Of a stretch of 64,000 nucleotides of DNA, positions 1-9,250 are shown piece by piece; positions within the stretch are counted from its first letter, which is position 1, and each line of letters opens with the position of its first letter. Origin of the DNA: Bacteroidota bacterium (lineage in GTDB: Bacteria; Bacteroidota; Ignavibacteria; Ignavibacteriales; Melioribacteraceae); contig JAKAKD010000054.1 of the NCBI GenBank assembly GCA_021824635.1, positions 1 to 64,000 of the forward strand, read 5' to 3'. Position numbers and translations under genes: made by a program. The notes under the pieces were generated by a model. The model searched no databases. It was given only the letters and a program-made list of their open reading frames with translations, and was not told the DNA's origin.

Positions 1-884
1 AATAGGTAATATCTCCGGACGAACAAATATTTTATATTATTACCGATATGTTTTATTAATGAAATTAAATATGTAGCAAAATTGATTTTTTCGTTTGGTT
101 GAGTGTAGGGGAAAAAATCATAATAGCAATAGATGTAATTCGACCTGAATATGGAGAAACGATAGTATAAATTATTCTCAGTTATTAAATAATATATCCC
201 CTCTAGAAACAAAAAAGCTGAAATGATTAAAAGCGGAATAATGGCTTGAAATCTGTTTTTCTTCCCGATGAATAAGTTATACAGAAAATATCCTGCCAGC
301 AATATGATATAATAATAAGCATACTCTTTAAATAAAATAGAAACTGATAGGCAGATCCCGGCGATCACATAATAGATATAGTTGTTTTGTCTTGCAGCTT
401 TTAAATAGAAATAAATTCCAAGATTGATAAAGAAAACACACTCAAGATCAGAAAAATTTATTGATGCGAATATGATATCAACAGGAAAGAATGCTGCCAG
501 GAATGAAGCAATAAGCGAGATTTTTTTTTGATTTATAAGCTCTTCAGAAATTTTATATACAAGAATTACGCTGAGAATAGAAAGAATGAATGGGAAAAGC
601 ACACTAACAATTTCGTTATACCCGAACAATGCAAAGAATAGCGAATTGAACAGCGTTGAGAACTTTCTAATTAAAAATATTGGATAGCCGGCAAAACCGG
701 AATTATAAGATCCGTTTAAAAGCTGGAATGAAAGCCAGTTGTAATAAGAGTCATCAGAGAATACAAGACCATTGAAAAATATTATCCTAACAATAATGGC
801 GGAGACTAAAATTAGAGGAAGGAAATATTTCTGCGGAATTAAGAAATTAAAACTGGTTTTAGTATTAGAAATTTCTGAATTCAA
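1..884 (-). CDS. GT-C membrane glycosyltransferase, C-terminus cut by window edge
   Basis: The minus-strand frame stays open for about 294 codons from a TTG at 884 to the window edge, so the C-terminus is missing. The product is strongly hydrophobic with several membrane helices. Near residue 35 an acidic pair in FSDDSYYNW sits after the first helix, as in dolichyl-phosphate-mannose or ArnT-type (GT39/PMT-2) glycosyltransferases, where an Asp in the first extracytoplasmic loop is catalytic. These enzymes move a sugar from a polyprenyl-phosphate donor. There is no ATG near the start, and an in-frame TAA lies just upstream of the TTG. The gene follows the PorV-like gene by 22 bases and is probably the last gene of that operon. 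The family call is by motif and topology only; substrate unknown. Confidence 0.7.
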   Translation of the reverse strand, partial: MNSEISNTKTSFNFLIPQKYFLPLILVSAIIVRIIFFNGLVFSDDSYYNWLSFQLLNGSYNSGFAGYPIFLIRKFSTLFNSLFFALFGYNEIVSVLFPFILSILSVILVYKISEELINQKKISLIASFLAAFFPVDIIFASINFSDLECVFFINLGIYFYLKAARQNNYIYYVIAGICLSVSILFKEYAYYYIILLAGYFLYNLFIGKKNRFQAIIPLLIISAFLFLEGIYYLITENNLYYRFSIFRSNYIYCYYDFFPYTQPNEKINFATYLISLIKHIGNNIKYLFVRRYYL

Positions 885-906
885 CTTGTTGTTTTATAGG
901 AATATT

Positions 907-1800
907 TTAAAAAGTATACAGAACCGAGATAATATGTGAATCGCCAAGTCCATATTTTATTGGAACGTACGCATAATCAAGATTGATCCCCTTCCAATTA
1001 ACTCCGAATCCGGCAGAAAGATTTTTTGTATCGTATCCGATTGCATAACCGATGCGGATTGATAACAGTTTATCATATACAGCTTCTCCGCCGAAATGAA
1101 TATGTGAATCATTTTGCAGAGTATATTTTTGAAAACCGCCAAGAGCTGTAAAATCTAATTTCGAATTTTGTAATGAAAAATTATAAGCAGCACCTAAACG
1201 AAAATCCGTTGGCAGTTTTGTCGGTTCGCTACGAAGTTGATTCATTGAACCTAAATTGCGGATAGCAGCGCCAAAAGTAAGTCCGGCTATATTACTTTGA
1301 TAAGTTGCACCGAAGTCAAAACCATATCCGGATGCATCATCAGAAAATAAATTTTCATAGATGTATTTATAAGTAACGCCAAAATAAATTTTTTCAATTA
1401 GATGAAAAGCTGTTGAGATACTGCCGTTAAAATAATGCGCGCTAAATTTTGATTGCGCATCACCCGGCATTGTACGGATTTCAATATCAGCAATATTTGT
1501 TGTGTTCACTCCAACTGCAAAGGGCAGACCAAATGCAGTAAAACTTCCGGCGAACATTTCGGAATTCAAATCTTGTAAAAGTGAGTTGTGAGTAAATGAT
1601 AACTGAGTTTTATCAGTTACAGCCAGAAGCGAAGGATTATAGTTCAAAGCTGATAAATCATTTACGCCAACTACACCAAGGTCGCTCATCGCCACATTAC
1701 GCGCACCAAATCCAAATTTTAGAAACGATAAACCTGAATTGCCTGCAGATTGCGCTGACAATGTTGCACTAATCATAAATAGAAATAAAATCTTTTTCAT
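907..1800 (-). CDS. PorV/PorQ-family outer-membrane beta-barrel protein
   Basis: The 297-residue product starts with a Sec signal peptide ending near ATLSAQS. It continues with FLKFGFGARNVAMSD and NDLSALNYNPSLLA, the N-terminal pattern of PorV/PorQ (UPF0164-like) barrels: a glycine-rich first strand followed by an NPA/NPS turn. Alternating beta strands fill the rest, and it ends in an aromatic residue (LYTF), as outer-membrane barrels do. PorV and PorQ help T9SS cargo leave the cell. It lies 11 bases downstream of a second family member and near a T9SS-tagged protein, which supports a secretion-related role. It could instead be a plain FadL-like pore. Family call solid; exact role inferred. 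Confidence 0.75.
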   Translation of the reverse strand: MKKILFLFMISATLSAQSAGNSGLSFLKFGFGARNVAMSDLGVVGVNDLSALNYNPSLLAVTDKTQLSFTHNSLLQDLNSEMFAGSFTAFGLPFAVGVNTTNIADIEIRTMPGDAQSKFSAHYFNGSISTAFHLIEKIYFGVTYKYIYENLFSDDASGYGFDFGATYQSNIAGLTFGAAIRNLGSMNQLRSEPTKLPTDFRLGAAYNFSLQNSKLDFTALGGFQKYTLQNDSHIHFGGEAVYDKLLSIRIGYAIGYDTKNLSAGFGVNWKGINLDYAYVPIKYGLGDSHIISVLYTF

Positions 1801-1811
1801 TATTCTTTCTT

Positions 1812-2810
1812 TTAGAAATTAACGTTTATACCAACAATATGCTGGCCGCCCGATGAATACGGTTCAATGACAAAAGCATAATCAATACCAATTCTTAGAG
1901 AATTTAACAGATGGAAATACGAGAACCCGAAAGTTGGTCGAGCAGGAAAATCAGAATTGCTTAGATTAAATTTATCAATACCCGCGCGTAAAAATAAATT
2001 TTCGGAAATATTATACTCGCCGCCGGCGCGTATGATATTTGTGCCGCCGTTGCTGCTTTCGAATTCAATTGCTGCAATAATTTTTGGCTCATCAAATTTA
2101 TATGAGAACCCGATTTTTTTCAGTAGCGGGAATTTGTTTTTTGTGATGCTTCCGCTTGTTCCATAAATTTTACCGGTGTCCCATTCGTACTTGCTGTTGA
2201 TATCGGAAAGCATGAAGGATACCGTCATCTTCTCACTCAAAGAATAGAGCGCACCCAAATCAAAACCTAACCCCGATGTAGTTAAATTTTCATACAATTT
2301 ATAGTAGTAGAATTTGAAAGCAATACCGATAGAAAGTTTTTCGGAAAATCTATTAGCTACTGCTACAAAGAATTGATTTTCACTAGTTGAGATATCTCCG
2401 GTTTTTCTTCCTTCGCTATCGCGTGCGTCTATGTTAGAAACTCCGGCATTTATCAGACCAATGCTTATTCCAGCTACGGATCTTGGTTTGATATTACCTT
2501 CAGCATCTTGTTTCTTGCCGAGTTCAAATCTTCGTGTAAAATTTAAGAAATTGAGAGAGCGGTCCAACGATAAAATTGAATAAGAAGTTTGAAAAGAATT
2601 TCCTTGTTGAAACGAGGCGAGCGCTGGATTGTAATAAGAGACAAGATTTCCTTCTGTCACGGCAGACATTGCGTTGCCCATTCCCATTCCGCGAGCTCCG
2701 AAGCCCATTCTGCTGAATGCGCCCGGCATACTACTGATATCGGAAACAGTTGATTGTGCCGAAACAATTGCTGAGAGAAAAATTATTTGGAAGAGTATTT
2801 TTTTCATCAT
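1812..2810 (-). CDS. PorV/PorQ-family outer-membrane beta-barrel protein (second copy)
   Basis: This 332-residue protein has a signal peptide (IIFLSAIVSAQ), then FSRMGFGARGMGMGNAMSAV and YYNPALAS, the hallmark start of PorV/PorQ-like barrels. The C-terminus (HIVGINVNF) ends in Phe, as expected for BAM-assembled barrels. There are two adjacent ATG codons at 2810 and 2807; either may start translation. The start overlaps the stop of the upstream T9SS propeller gene by one base (TAATG), implying translational coupling. With its neighbour at 907 it forms a tandem pair of distant paralogues. It may form part of an outer-membrane shuttle or anchor for the co-encoded T9SS cargo. Confidence 0.75.
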   Translation of the reverse strand: MMKKILFQIIFLSAIVSAQSTVSDISSMPGAFSRMGFGARGMGMGNAMSAVTEGNLVSYYNPALASFQQGNSFQTSYSILSLDRSLNFLNFTRRFELGKKQDAEGNIKPRSVAGISIGLINAGVSNIDARDSEGRKTGDISTSENQFFVAVANRFSEKLSIGIAFKFYYYKLYENLTTSGLGFDLGALYSLSEKMTVSFMLSDINSKYEWDTGKIYGTSGSITKNKFPLLKKIGFSYKFDEPKIIAAIEFESSNGGTNIIRAGGEYNISENLFLRAGIDKFNLSNSDFPARPTFGFSYFHLLNSLRIGIDYAFVIEPYSSGGQHIVGINVNF

Positions 2811-4369
2811 TACATGATCACCATAATTTTTCCAAACAAAGGTGTTCCGGAACCTAAATCAATGCGGTAGAAATAAACTCCATTCGGAACGATTCTGCCG
2901 CTCTCATCTCTTCCGTCCCAAATATCAAGCTGCTCACTATTCGGAATGCGTGGTGCATTTTGAATAACTGTTCTGACTAAATTCATTCCGAAGTCTAAAA
3001 TTCTTATTGTAACATTTGCCGATCCTGAAGTTGAATATTTTATCTTCACTTGTTCAGAATTTGGTGAGAACGGATTTGGGAACGCGTATGATTCCGTTGC
3101 AGAGTTCAGTTTTTGCGATGCCAGAAATACTTTCCAATTGCCTGCCCAAAATCCTGTAGTTTCATTCAATCTGGCTAACCCTTTATTCGAACCGAGCCAA
3201 ATATCAGTTGAGCTGTCAGTTCTACGGTTAACTTTAACCGAAAGGAAATATTTTGTATTTATATCTGCAGATGAGTTATCATCTTTTATTTCAGGTGCGG
3301 AAATCCAAGTTGCACCGTTATTGCTGCTTCTATAAGCTCCGTTTTCTGTCGCTGCAAAAATATCCGCGCTTGTATAATTGCCGTTCGATCCAAAATATTT
3401 AAACGCAATATCATGGACTTTTTCTCCGCTCAAAAAATTGCTCCATGATTTTCCGCCATCTTTTGAAGAACTTACGCCCCAAAATTCAGATTGAGATGCT
3501 GCTTGCCATGTAGCCGCCCAGATAGAGTTATCCGCTTCATTAAAACTCATAGACCAAATAAAATTTCCGGAGATCGGATGGGCTTGATTAGCATGATTGA
3601 ACTTTACCCAACTTACACCGCCGTCTGTGCTTTTATTAATTCCGCCTGCAGTTCCAACATAGATTGTGTCTTTAACTGTGAGGATAGCAAACACATAATA
3701 ATTATTATTTACCGAAGGACTAATAAAAAAATTGAGAGTATCAGTTGGCTTAATAGAATTTAGATTATCAGGAGGAAGGACGACTCTTTTCCATGTCTGA
3801 CCGTTATCGGTTGATTTCCTCAACCCTCCGCCCCAAGCGGCAATCCAAATTGTATTCTTTGTGAATCCTATATCGCGAACCATATTTACTTTGTTAGTGG
3901 CAATCGGATCAATTCTTAATTTGTTGTTACCGTATGTTATTACGGAATCACTTTTGAGATCAATGGGCTGATCTATTTTATTCCAAGTAACACCATTATC
4001 CGAAGAATAACTTAATCCAGTTCCCACCGGAATATCTTGACCTGATTCGGTAATCATATGCCAAGTGCTGGCCCAGACCGTGCCGTTATTACTTTTTATT
4101 GCATAAACATTCTCTTCGCCAAAGGGATCAACAGAATAATAATTTTTCCAGGAATCACCGTTATCGGTTGAACGGCTTAATCCATTTCCTGTTCCAAGCC
4201 AAATATTGTTACCGTCAATTAATATTCTTTCAATGCTGTTGCTTGCGGGAGTTTGATCTGAAGTTTTTGATAACCGCTTAGAGCTAATATTATAGTCCGA
4301 TGGGATTTGTTGAGCAATCAATCCATTGGTTACAAAGAGGATAAAATAAATGACAAATAATTTCTTCAT
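2810..4369 (-). CDS. Secreted Asp-box beta-propeller protein with T9SS type A sorting domain
   Basis: The 519-residue protein has an N-terminal signal peptide (LFVTNGLIAQQ). At least six Asp-box repeats of the SxDxGxxW type follow, including STDNGDSWKNY, SSDNGVTWNKI, STDNGQTWKRV, STDGGVSWVKF and SKDGGKSWSNF. These repeats build sialidase/BNR-like propellers. The last 90 residues are a T9SS type A sorting domain, with AFPNPFSP near its start and GVYFYRIDLG near its end. The protein is therefore probably exported to the surface through T9SS. No hydrolase active site is visible, so an adhesive or scaffold role is more likely than catalysis. It overlaps the genes on both sides by one base, indicating an operon. 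Confidence 0.8.
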   Translation of the reverse strand: MKKLFVIYFILFVTNGLIAQQIPSDYNISSKRLSKTSDQTPASNSIERILIDGNNIWLGTGNGLSRSTDNGDSWKNYYSVDPFGEENVYAIKSNNGTVWASTWHMITESGQDIPVGTGLSYSSDNGVTWNKIDQPIDLKSDSVITYGNNKLRIDPIATNKVNMVRDIGFTKNTIWIAAWGGGLRKSTDNGQTWKRVVLPPDNLNSIKPTDTLNFFISPSVNNNYYVFAILTVKDTIYVGTAGGINKSTDGGVSWVKFNHANQAHPISGNFIWSMSFNEADNSIWAATWQAASQSEFWGVSSSKDGGKSWSNFLSGEKVHDIAFKYFGSNGNYTSADIFAATENGAYRSSNNGATWISAPEIKDDNSSADINTKYFLSVKVNRRTDSSTDIWLGSNKGLARLNETTGFWAGNWKVFLASQKLNSATESYAFPNPFSPNSEQVKIKYSTSGSANVTIRILDFGMNLVRTVIQNAPRIPNSEQLDIWDGRDESGRIVPNGVYFYRIDLGSGTPLFGKIMVIM

Positions 4370-5196
4370 TAATTAACCATCATATTGGAAGAAATGATAT
4401 TACTAAGTTTTCCACTTCTGTCTTTTGCCTGAAATTCAAATTTCCACAGTCCGTTAGGAGCTGTAGAACCAAAAGAATTCTTAAACGAATAAATCCCATC
4501 TCCCGCAGTTTGGTCGCCTAAATTTGCATCACCAGTATCAACCATTAAGAAAAAATCATCGTTACCATTCAAAACTATTGTACCATTTGGACGGTACAGT
4601 TTGAAATAGACTTGAGTAATATCAAAGGATCCGTTTGCATCATCAACCTTAATACTAAAAATAAATGAATCACCGCGGTTAACAGAACTTGGAAGTAATA
4701 GATTTGAGATCACTGGCGGAAAATTATTCTGCCCATTGTTAAAAGTGAAAATATGGACACCGACTTTAACTAAATTCTCCGGCGCAGGACGGATATTATC
4801 TTCTATAAAATATTCGATCTGATAGTTACCATTTGGATTCAACTTACCCATAACAAACTTAGCCGTATATATTCCATCACCTTTTGTCTGATCTCCATTA
4901 AATGCAACGTTCCCGTTATCATACATCGGGATCTGATCCTTGATTAGAAGATTTCCGTCAACCGAGGTTACTTTGCACCACACATTTGAAACAGTTTCGT
5001 AATTCGAAATTTGAATAGAGGTTACAACGGCAGAATCATTTTGTGAATATGTAAAACCGATGGGGGCTGTTACTCCTAGAATTTTGTAATCCGCTCTACT
5101 TAAATCAACAATACCATCTGGAATTTTATCACATGATAAAAGCGGAAATACTAATAACGCAAAAAGAATAAGATTTTTATTTAAGATTTTTTTCAT
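4369..5196 (-). CDS. Lipoprotein with repeated beta-sandwich domains
   Basis: I place the start at the ATG at 5196 because it gives a clean lipoprotein signal: MKKILNK, a hydrophobic stretch and the lipobox LLSC. An open frame extends to 5304, but that extension has no signal-peptide character. The 275-residue product has two copies of a beta-sandwich motif with acidic GDGIY turns (TKGDGIYTAKF and TAGDGIYSFKNSF), probably binding Ca2+ and typical of surface lipoproteins in this phylum. It is the first gene of the operon with the T9SS propeller and PorV-like genes, and its stop overlaps the next start (TAATG). Function unknown. Confidence 0.7.
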   Translation of the reverse strand: MKKILNKNLILFALLVFPLLSCDKIPDGIVDLSRADYKILGVTAPIGFTYSQNDSAVVTSIQISNYETVSNVWCKVTSVDGNLLIKDQIPMYDNGNVAFNGDQTKGDGIYTAKFVMGKLNPNGNYQIEYFIEDNIRPAPENLVKVGVHIFTFNNGQNNFPPVISNLLLPSSVNRGDSFIFSIKVDDANGSFDITQVYFKLYRPNGTIVLNGNDDFFLMVDTGDANLGDQTAGDGIYSFKNSFGSTAPNGLWKFEFQAKDRSGKLSNIISSNMMVN

Positions 5197-5405
5197 TTCA
5201 GATGTAATGATAACGGAATGTTTACCCGGTTTATTCAAAGTAGATTTGATATGAAATGAAAAAATGGACATATAGAAAATTGCCAATCTTGTTGTAAAAA
5301 GCACTAAAAGTAAAAAGTAGCAAAATTTCCTATAATCTTTCCCATTTTCTTGCTGGTAAATTAAAAGATGTTTGCCTACATAGTCAAGTCAATTTTATAA
5401 ACACA

Positions 5406-6401
5406 TCAGAAAGAAAATATAAAAGGTGTCGGCGAAAACGATAAGATGAAGATCAAAATTGCTAAGTATCCTACAATTTTTCTCCCCGTACTTAACTCTT
5501 CAAAATGATTTACCGGCGGATGTTTTATTCTTATGAAAAAATAGAGAATAACCGCCCAGAACAACCACCCGCTCCACCCAAAATGAACTTCTAAATTTAT
5601 AAAAGACTCTATAATTCCAAGAATACCAAGTATAACTAAACCGATCATGGAAATGCTGGCAATGGCTTCATGTTTTTTGCTGTTGAACATGCTGTAAATA
5701 ATATGCCCTCCGTCTAGCTGTCCAACCGGAATCAAATTCATTGCGGTTACAAATAAACCAAACCAGCCGACACATAAATATGGATAGTGGTAGACTTCGC
5801 TCATTGGTGGAACAAACTGCGAAGGGTTTGTAAAAATATTTTTAAGTAAAACAAAAAGAAGAGAATTACCGAACTCTAAACCTATTGCGCCTTTTCCGTA
5901 TTCAGGAGAAAAATAATCCGGATGGATTTGCAGAAGGAATTCCTTGCCGGGCAAGTGTGTGAATCCATAGATTAAAACAATTACGCAAGCAATAAATCCA
6001 CTGATGGGACCTGCAGCACCAATATCAAACATTGCTTTATTGTTTGGAATTTCTGTTTTGGTTTTAATAACTGCGCCCATGGTCCCGAAGTTAAATAATC
6101 CGACAATTGGCGGCATCGGTATAAAGAAAGGAAGAGTAGCTTTTACTTTATGATAGACAGAAGCAAAGTAATGACCGAACTCATGAACACCTAAAATGAA
6201 AAGTATAGAAAGAGCGTATGGCAATCCTTGATATAAATCTTCCGTTTGATATGGACCATTTTTACCTGTTGTCCACTCAATACCGGCTATTAACGTAGTG
6301 ATGAATGTAACAATGAAGAGCGCAATGTGGAGAAGATAATTGTGCTTAAATTTTTTTTTGATTGATGACGGTGTATAAGTATCGAATTTATCTTCAGGCA
6401 T
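5406..6401 (-). CDS. Site-2-protease-family (M50) membrane zinc metallopeptidase
   Basis: The 331-residue polytopic membrane protein carries the M50 zinc motif HEFGH in a transmembrane helix (ILGVHEFGHYFAS, about residues 71-83). The second half of the active site is LIPVGQLDGGH, matching the NPxxxxDGG signature that supplies the third metal ligand. There are about seven hydrophobic segments. Proteins of this type cut substrates inside the bilayer, often anti-sigma factors or signal-peptide remnants. No PDZ domain is visible, so it resembles the small S2P-like branch rather than RseP. It starts one base after the stop of the upstream barrel gene. Confidence 0.88.
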   Translation of the reverse strand: MPEDKFDTYTPSSIKKKFKHNYLLHIALFIVTFITTLIAGIEWTTGKNGPYQTEDLYQGLPYALSILFILGVHEFGHYFASVYHKVKATLPFFIPMPPIVGLFNFGTMGAVIKTKTEIPNNKAMFDIGAAGPISGFIACVIVLIYGFTHLPGKEFLLQIHPDYFSPEYGKGAIGLEFGNSLLFVLLKNIFTNPSQFVPPMSEVYHYPYLCVGWFGLFVTAMNLIPVGQLDGGHIIYSMFNSKKHEAIASISMIGLVILGILGIIESFINLEVHFGWSGWLFWAVILYFFIRIKHPPVNHFEELSTGRKIVGYLAILIFILSFSPTPFIFSF

Positions 6402-6402
6402 T

Positions 6403-7233
6403 TTATAGATCCATGTTTATACCGAGAGACGAGTACTCCCGTTTGAGATTGTAATATTCTCCGTTAATATCATAGCCGTTGTAATATTGATAATACAACC
6501 TCAATCCCCTTCCTTCAATCTTTCCAAATTTGAGACCGATATTTAGAGAAAAGTTCCTCCTATTATCACTTGTTCTCAGTTTACCATCAGCAGCGATATA
6601 TGGAGCTAAATTAGAACTTATAAAATCTTTCATGAAATACTCTAGACCGGTTTGTAAAGTAACCCGTCCAATCCCTACTGGATCAACATGGAAAAGGTAT
6701 GTTCCGCCTGCATAAACTCTTATGTTGTAGAATTTATAAAATCCTAGCAGCTCAACAAATTCACGGCTATAAACCCGCGGCTTCATACCGTCTTTCCATT
6801 GATTTTGTGTACCATCAAAATGTCCGTCAACAAAATGAGCGCTAATATGGCTTACTCTCAATCGTCCGCCGAAAGAATAATTATGCGCACTTCTTTTATA
6901 TCCCAAGTTGATACCAAACAGGTAATCAACAGCATCAACCGGGAAATGGAAATTGTCTTCCTTTTTCAGAAAGGTCCAAGTAAAAAGATCTGCACCTAGA
7001 GAAAAAGTGTTGTAACCTTTTTTAATCTGTAAAATATCCACAGAATTACCAATATTAAGCCACAACTGGTTACTATTTAACCTGAAATCGAAACCGAGTT
7101 TTGGTTCTAAAGTATTGGCAGTAAATGGATGTATAGAAAGATCACCTGGGAAATATTCAAACTCTGTTTTAGATTGTGCGAATACTGAAAGAGGGAGAAT
7201 AAATATGAGAAGTATAAAAGAATATTTTTTCAT
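6403..7233 (-). CDS. Outer-membrane protein, DUF1207-like
   Basis: The 276-residue protein has a signal peptide (FILPLSVFAQS) followed by FEYFPGDLSIHPFTANTLEP and mostly amphipathic beta strands. The PGD and HPF motif near the mature N-terminus and the barrel-like strands resemble the DUF1207 family of exported proteins. This match is from memory of the pattern, not a search. There are no catalytic motifs. It lies between a GT2 glycosyltransferase and an M50 protease with gaps of 17 and 1 bases, so the three are probably one transcript. A structural or transport role in the outer membrane is the best guess. Confidence 0.55.
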   Translation of the reverse strand: MKKYSFILLIFILPLSVFAQSKTEFEYFPGDLSIHPFTANTLEPKLGFDFRLNSNQLWLNIGNSVDILQIKKGYNTFSLGADLFTWTFLKKEDNFHFPVDAVDYLFGINLGYKRSAHNYSFGGRLRVSHISAHFVDGHFDGTQNQWKDGMKPRVYSREFVELLGFYKFYNIRVYAGGTYLFHVDPVGIGRVTLQTGLEYFMKDFISSNLAPYIAADGKLRTSDNRRNFSLNIGLKFGKIEGRGLRLYYQYYNGYDINGEYYNLKREYSSLGINMDL

Positions 7234-7250
7234 AATAGTTTAGTCATCAT

Positions 7251-8342
7251 TTAGAAAGTTCTTCCCTTCCATTTTACTTTTCTATTAGGCAGAACTATAA
7301 ACGGAAGCACAAGAACATAAATTATAAAGTAAATTTCAAAAGCAATGAAATGTGAGAATTTCATTCTTAGACTTAATTTTTTGAAAACAGGTTTAATAAA
7401 AAAGTAGTCAATACAAATTTTGAAGACGCTTAAATATAGAGCTGAGAGTGAAAAGAAGAAAGGAAGTAACAGCATTGCCGCATGTACTATATATCCCCAA
7501 GCCATTACCGAGTAGCCGATCAAATCACTTTTCATTCCGCCAACACCCCATCGTTTCTTCTGCCAATACAATGTTTTCCAATTAGGACAAACTTTGGAAG
7601 TTACAAGCGCATTTATATCAAGCGGATAAATAATTTTGTATTTCTTCAAATTATTTATTGCCATCAAAAGATTGAAATCTTCCGTAACAGAAAAAGGCAA
7701 ACCTTCATAGCCGCCGATTTCAAGATAGACGCTTTTCCTGTAAGACATATTATTACCGATGCAGCTCAACGGCTTGCCCAGATTAATGGTTCCGGCTGCA
7801 ACAGTAAGAAGATAGACAAAATCAATTGCCTGCATACCCGCAAATGCGTTATAATCTTCTTGAGTTGTAAATCCGCCTACAAATCCAACATCATCTTTGT
7901 AATATGATGCAATTGTCTTTGCCCAATTAGGAGAGACAATACAATCAGCATCGGTAGTCAAAATTATTTCGCCCGAAGATATTTTTATTGCATTCGCAAG
8001 CGCATTTGTTTTTCCTCTTAGTGAACCAATCGAACCTTCCGGAGATATAGATTTGAATTTAGGTTTGTCTTTTATGAATGATGAAATGATCTCCCCTGTA
8101 GAATCGGTAGAGTGATCGTTTACTATGATTATTTCAAGTTTACCTTCCGGATAAACCAGATTGTTCAACGATTTCATACAATCAAGGATGTTTACTTCTT
8201 CATCCCGGGCGGCAACTACAACTGTAACGGCAGGAAGTTCTTCGTCTGAGATTTGGTTATACTTCTTCCCCGCACCGATTGTGAAAATAACCAGTTGAAT
8301 GAAGTAAAAAGAAACACCAATTAAAAAAATGATTTCGAACAT
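7251..8342 (-). CDS. Family 2 glycosyltransferase, membrane-anchored
   Basis: The 363-residue protein has an N-terminal helix and then a GT-A fold of the GT2 family. Visible motifs are VTVVVAARDEE (nucleotide-sugar binding start), IIVNDHSTDST, TTDADC (DxD-type metal site), SVTEDFNL (ED catalytic motif) and QKKRWGVGG, a Q-x-x-R-W motif of processive enzymes. Two or three C-terminal membrane helices follow. It likely adds sugars to a lipid or polysaccharide on the cytoplasmic face. It is divergent from rsmA, with about 95 bases between them for both promoters, and probably leads the transcript with the next two genes. Confidence 0.85.
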   Translation of the reverse strand: MFEIIFLIGVSFYFIQLVIFTIGAGKKYNQISDEELPAVTVVVAARDEEVNILDCMKSLNNLVYPEGKLEIIIVNDHSTDSTGEIISSFIKDKPKFKSISPEGSIGSLRGKTNALANAIKISSGEIILTTDADCIVSPNWAKTIASYYKDDVGFVGGFTTQEDYNAFAGMQAIDFVYLLTVAAGTINLGKPLSCIGNNMSYRKSVYLEIGGYEGLPFSVTEDFNLLMAINNLKKYKIIYPLDINALVTSKVCPNWKTLYWQKKRWGVGGMKSDLIGYSVMAWGYIVHAAMLLLPFFFSLSALYLSVFKICIDYFFIKPVFKKLSLRMKFSHFIAFEIYFIIYVLVLPFIVLPNRKVKWKGRTF

Positions 8343-8437
8343 TTTTCTCTATTTAAATAATAAATTAAAATTACAGCCATAAGTTAAAGCGAAAAATTTA
8401 TATTGCACAAAGAAAATTAATAATTAATGAAAAGTTG

Positions 8438-9235
8438 ATGATAAACCACCAGCCGTTAAAAAGATTTGGACAGAATTATCTAGTTGATAAAAACATCATC
8501 TTGAAAATTGTTTCTGAGTTTGCACCGGGCACAAATGATGTCGTTATAGAGATTGGACCAGGCACCGGCTCTCTTACTGCCGAGCTGAATAGCAAAGTGA
8601 AAAAACTTTACGCCGTTGAGATTGACAAGCGCGTGGTTGAAAGTCTAGCGTTAAGTTTTCCGTCTGTTCATGTTATTAATCATGATTTCATAAAGTTAGA
8701 CCTAAATAAATTTTCGGATGAAAAGCCGCTCCGTATAATTGGCAACATTCCGTATAATATCACATCGCCAATTCTTTTTAAGTTGATTGAGAACCGTCCT
8801 TTGATTAAAGACGCCATGATGATGGTTCAATTTGAAGTTGCTAAACGAATTACCGCAGAAGAAAAGAGCGATGATTACGGAATACTCGGCGTTCTACTCA
8901 ATTTTTTTGCTGATACGAAAATATGTTTTAAAATTCCGCCGACTGTTTTCTACCCGAAACCAAAAGTTGATTCGGCAATAATTCATCTCGACTTTTCAAA
9001 AGAGTTGCCGCTCGATCTTGATTTTAAATTGTTTATTCAGGTAGTAAAAGCCGCTTTTGGCAACAGACGTAAGAAATTAAAAAATTCTCTCGGCAACAGT
9101 ATCTTTGCAGATGTTAAGATTGATTCGGATGAATTTGATACATCCCGCCGTGCCGAAGAATTAACCATTATCGAGTTTGTTGAGTTGACGCGAATAATAA
9201 AGAGACTAATGACGGCTGATAAAGAAAATAATTAA
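8438..9235 (+). CDS. rsmA: 16S rRNA dimethyladenosine transferase RsmA (KsgA)
   Basis: This enzyme dimethylates two adjacent adenines near the 3' end of 16S rRNA using S-adenosylmethionine, a late ribosome-assembly checkpoint. The 265-residue product has RFGQNYLVD at its start, the SAM-binding motif EIGPGTGSLT, and the catalytic NIPYNITSP (N-I/L-P-Y/F). A basic C-terminal region includes FGNRRKKLKNSLG. I use the ATG at 8438; a TTG lies immediately before it. It is divergent from the GT2 gene and convergent with the small Cys-rich gene. Confidence 0.95.
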   Translation: MINHQPLKRFGQNYLVDKNIILKIVSEFAPGTNDVVIEIGPGTGSLTAELNSKVKKLYAVEIDKRVVESLALSFPSVHVINHDFIKLDLNKFSDEKPLRIIGNIPYNITSPILFKLIENRPLIKDAMMMVQFEVAKRITAEEKSDDYGILGVLLNFFADTKICFKIPPTVFYPKPKVDSAIIHLDFSKELPLDLDFKLFIQVVKAAFGNRRKKLKNSLGNSIFADVKIDSDEFDTSRRAEELTIIEFVELTRIIKRLMTADKENN

Positions 9236-9250
9236 TGTGCTAAATCAGTA

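Noticed and set aside
5197-5304. Longer N-terminus for the lipoprotein gene
   Set aside because: It would bury the lipobox signal peptide behind 36 unrelated residues.
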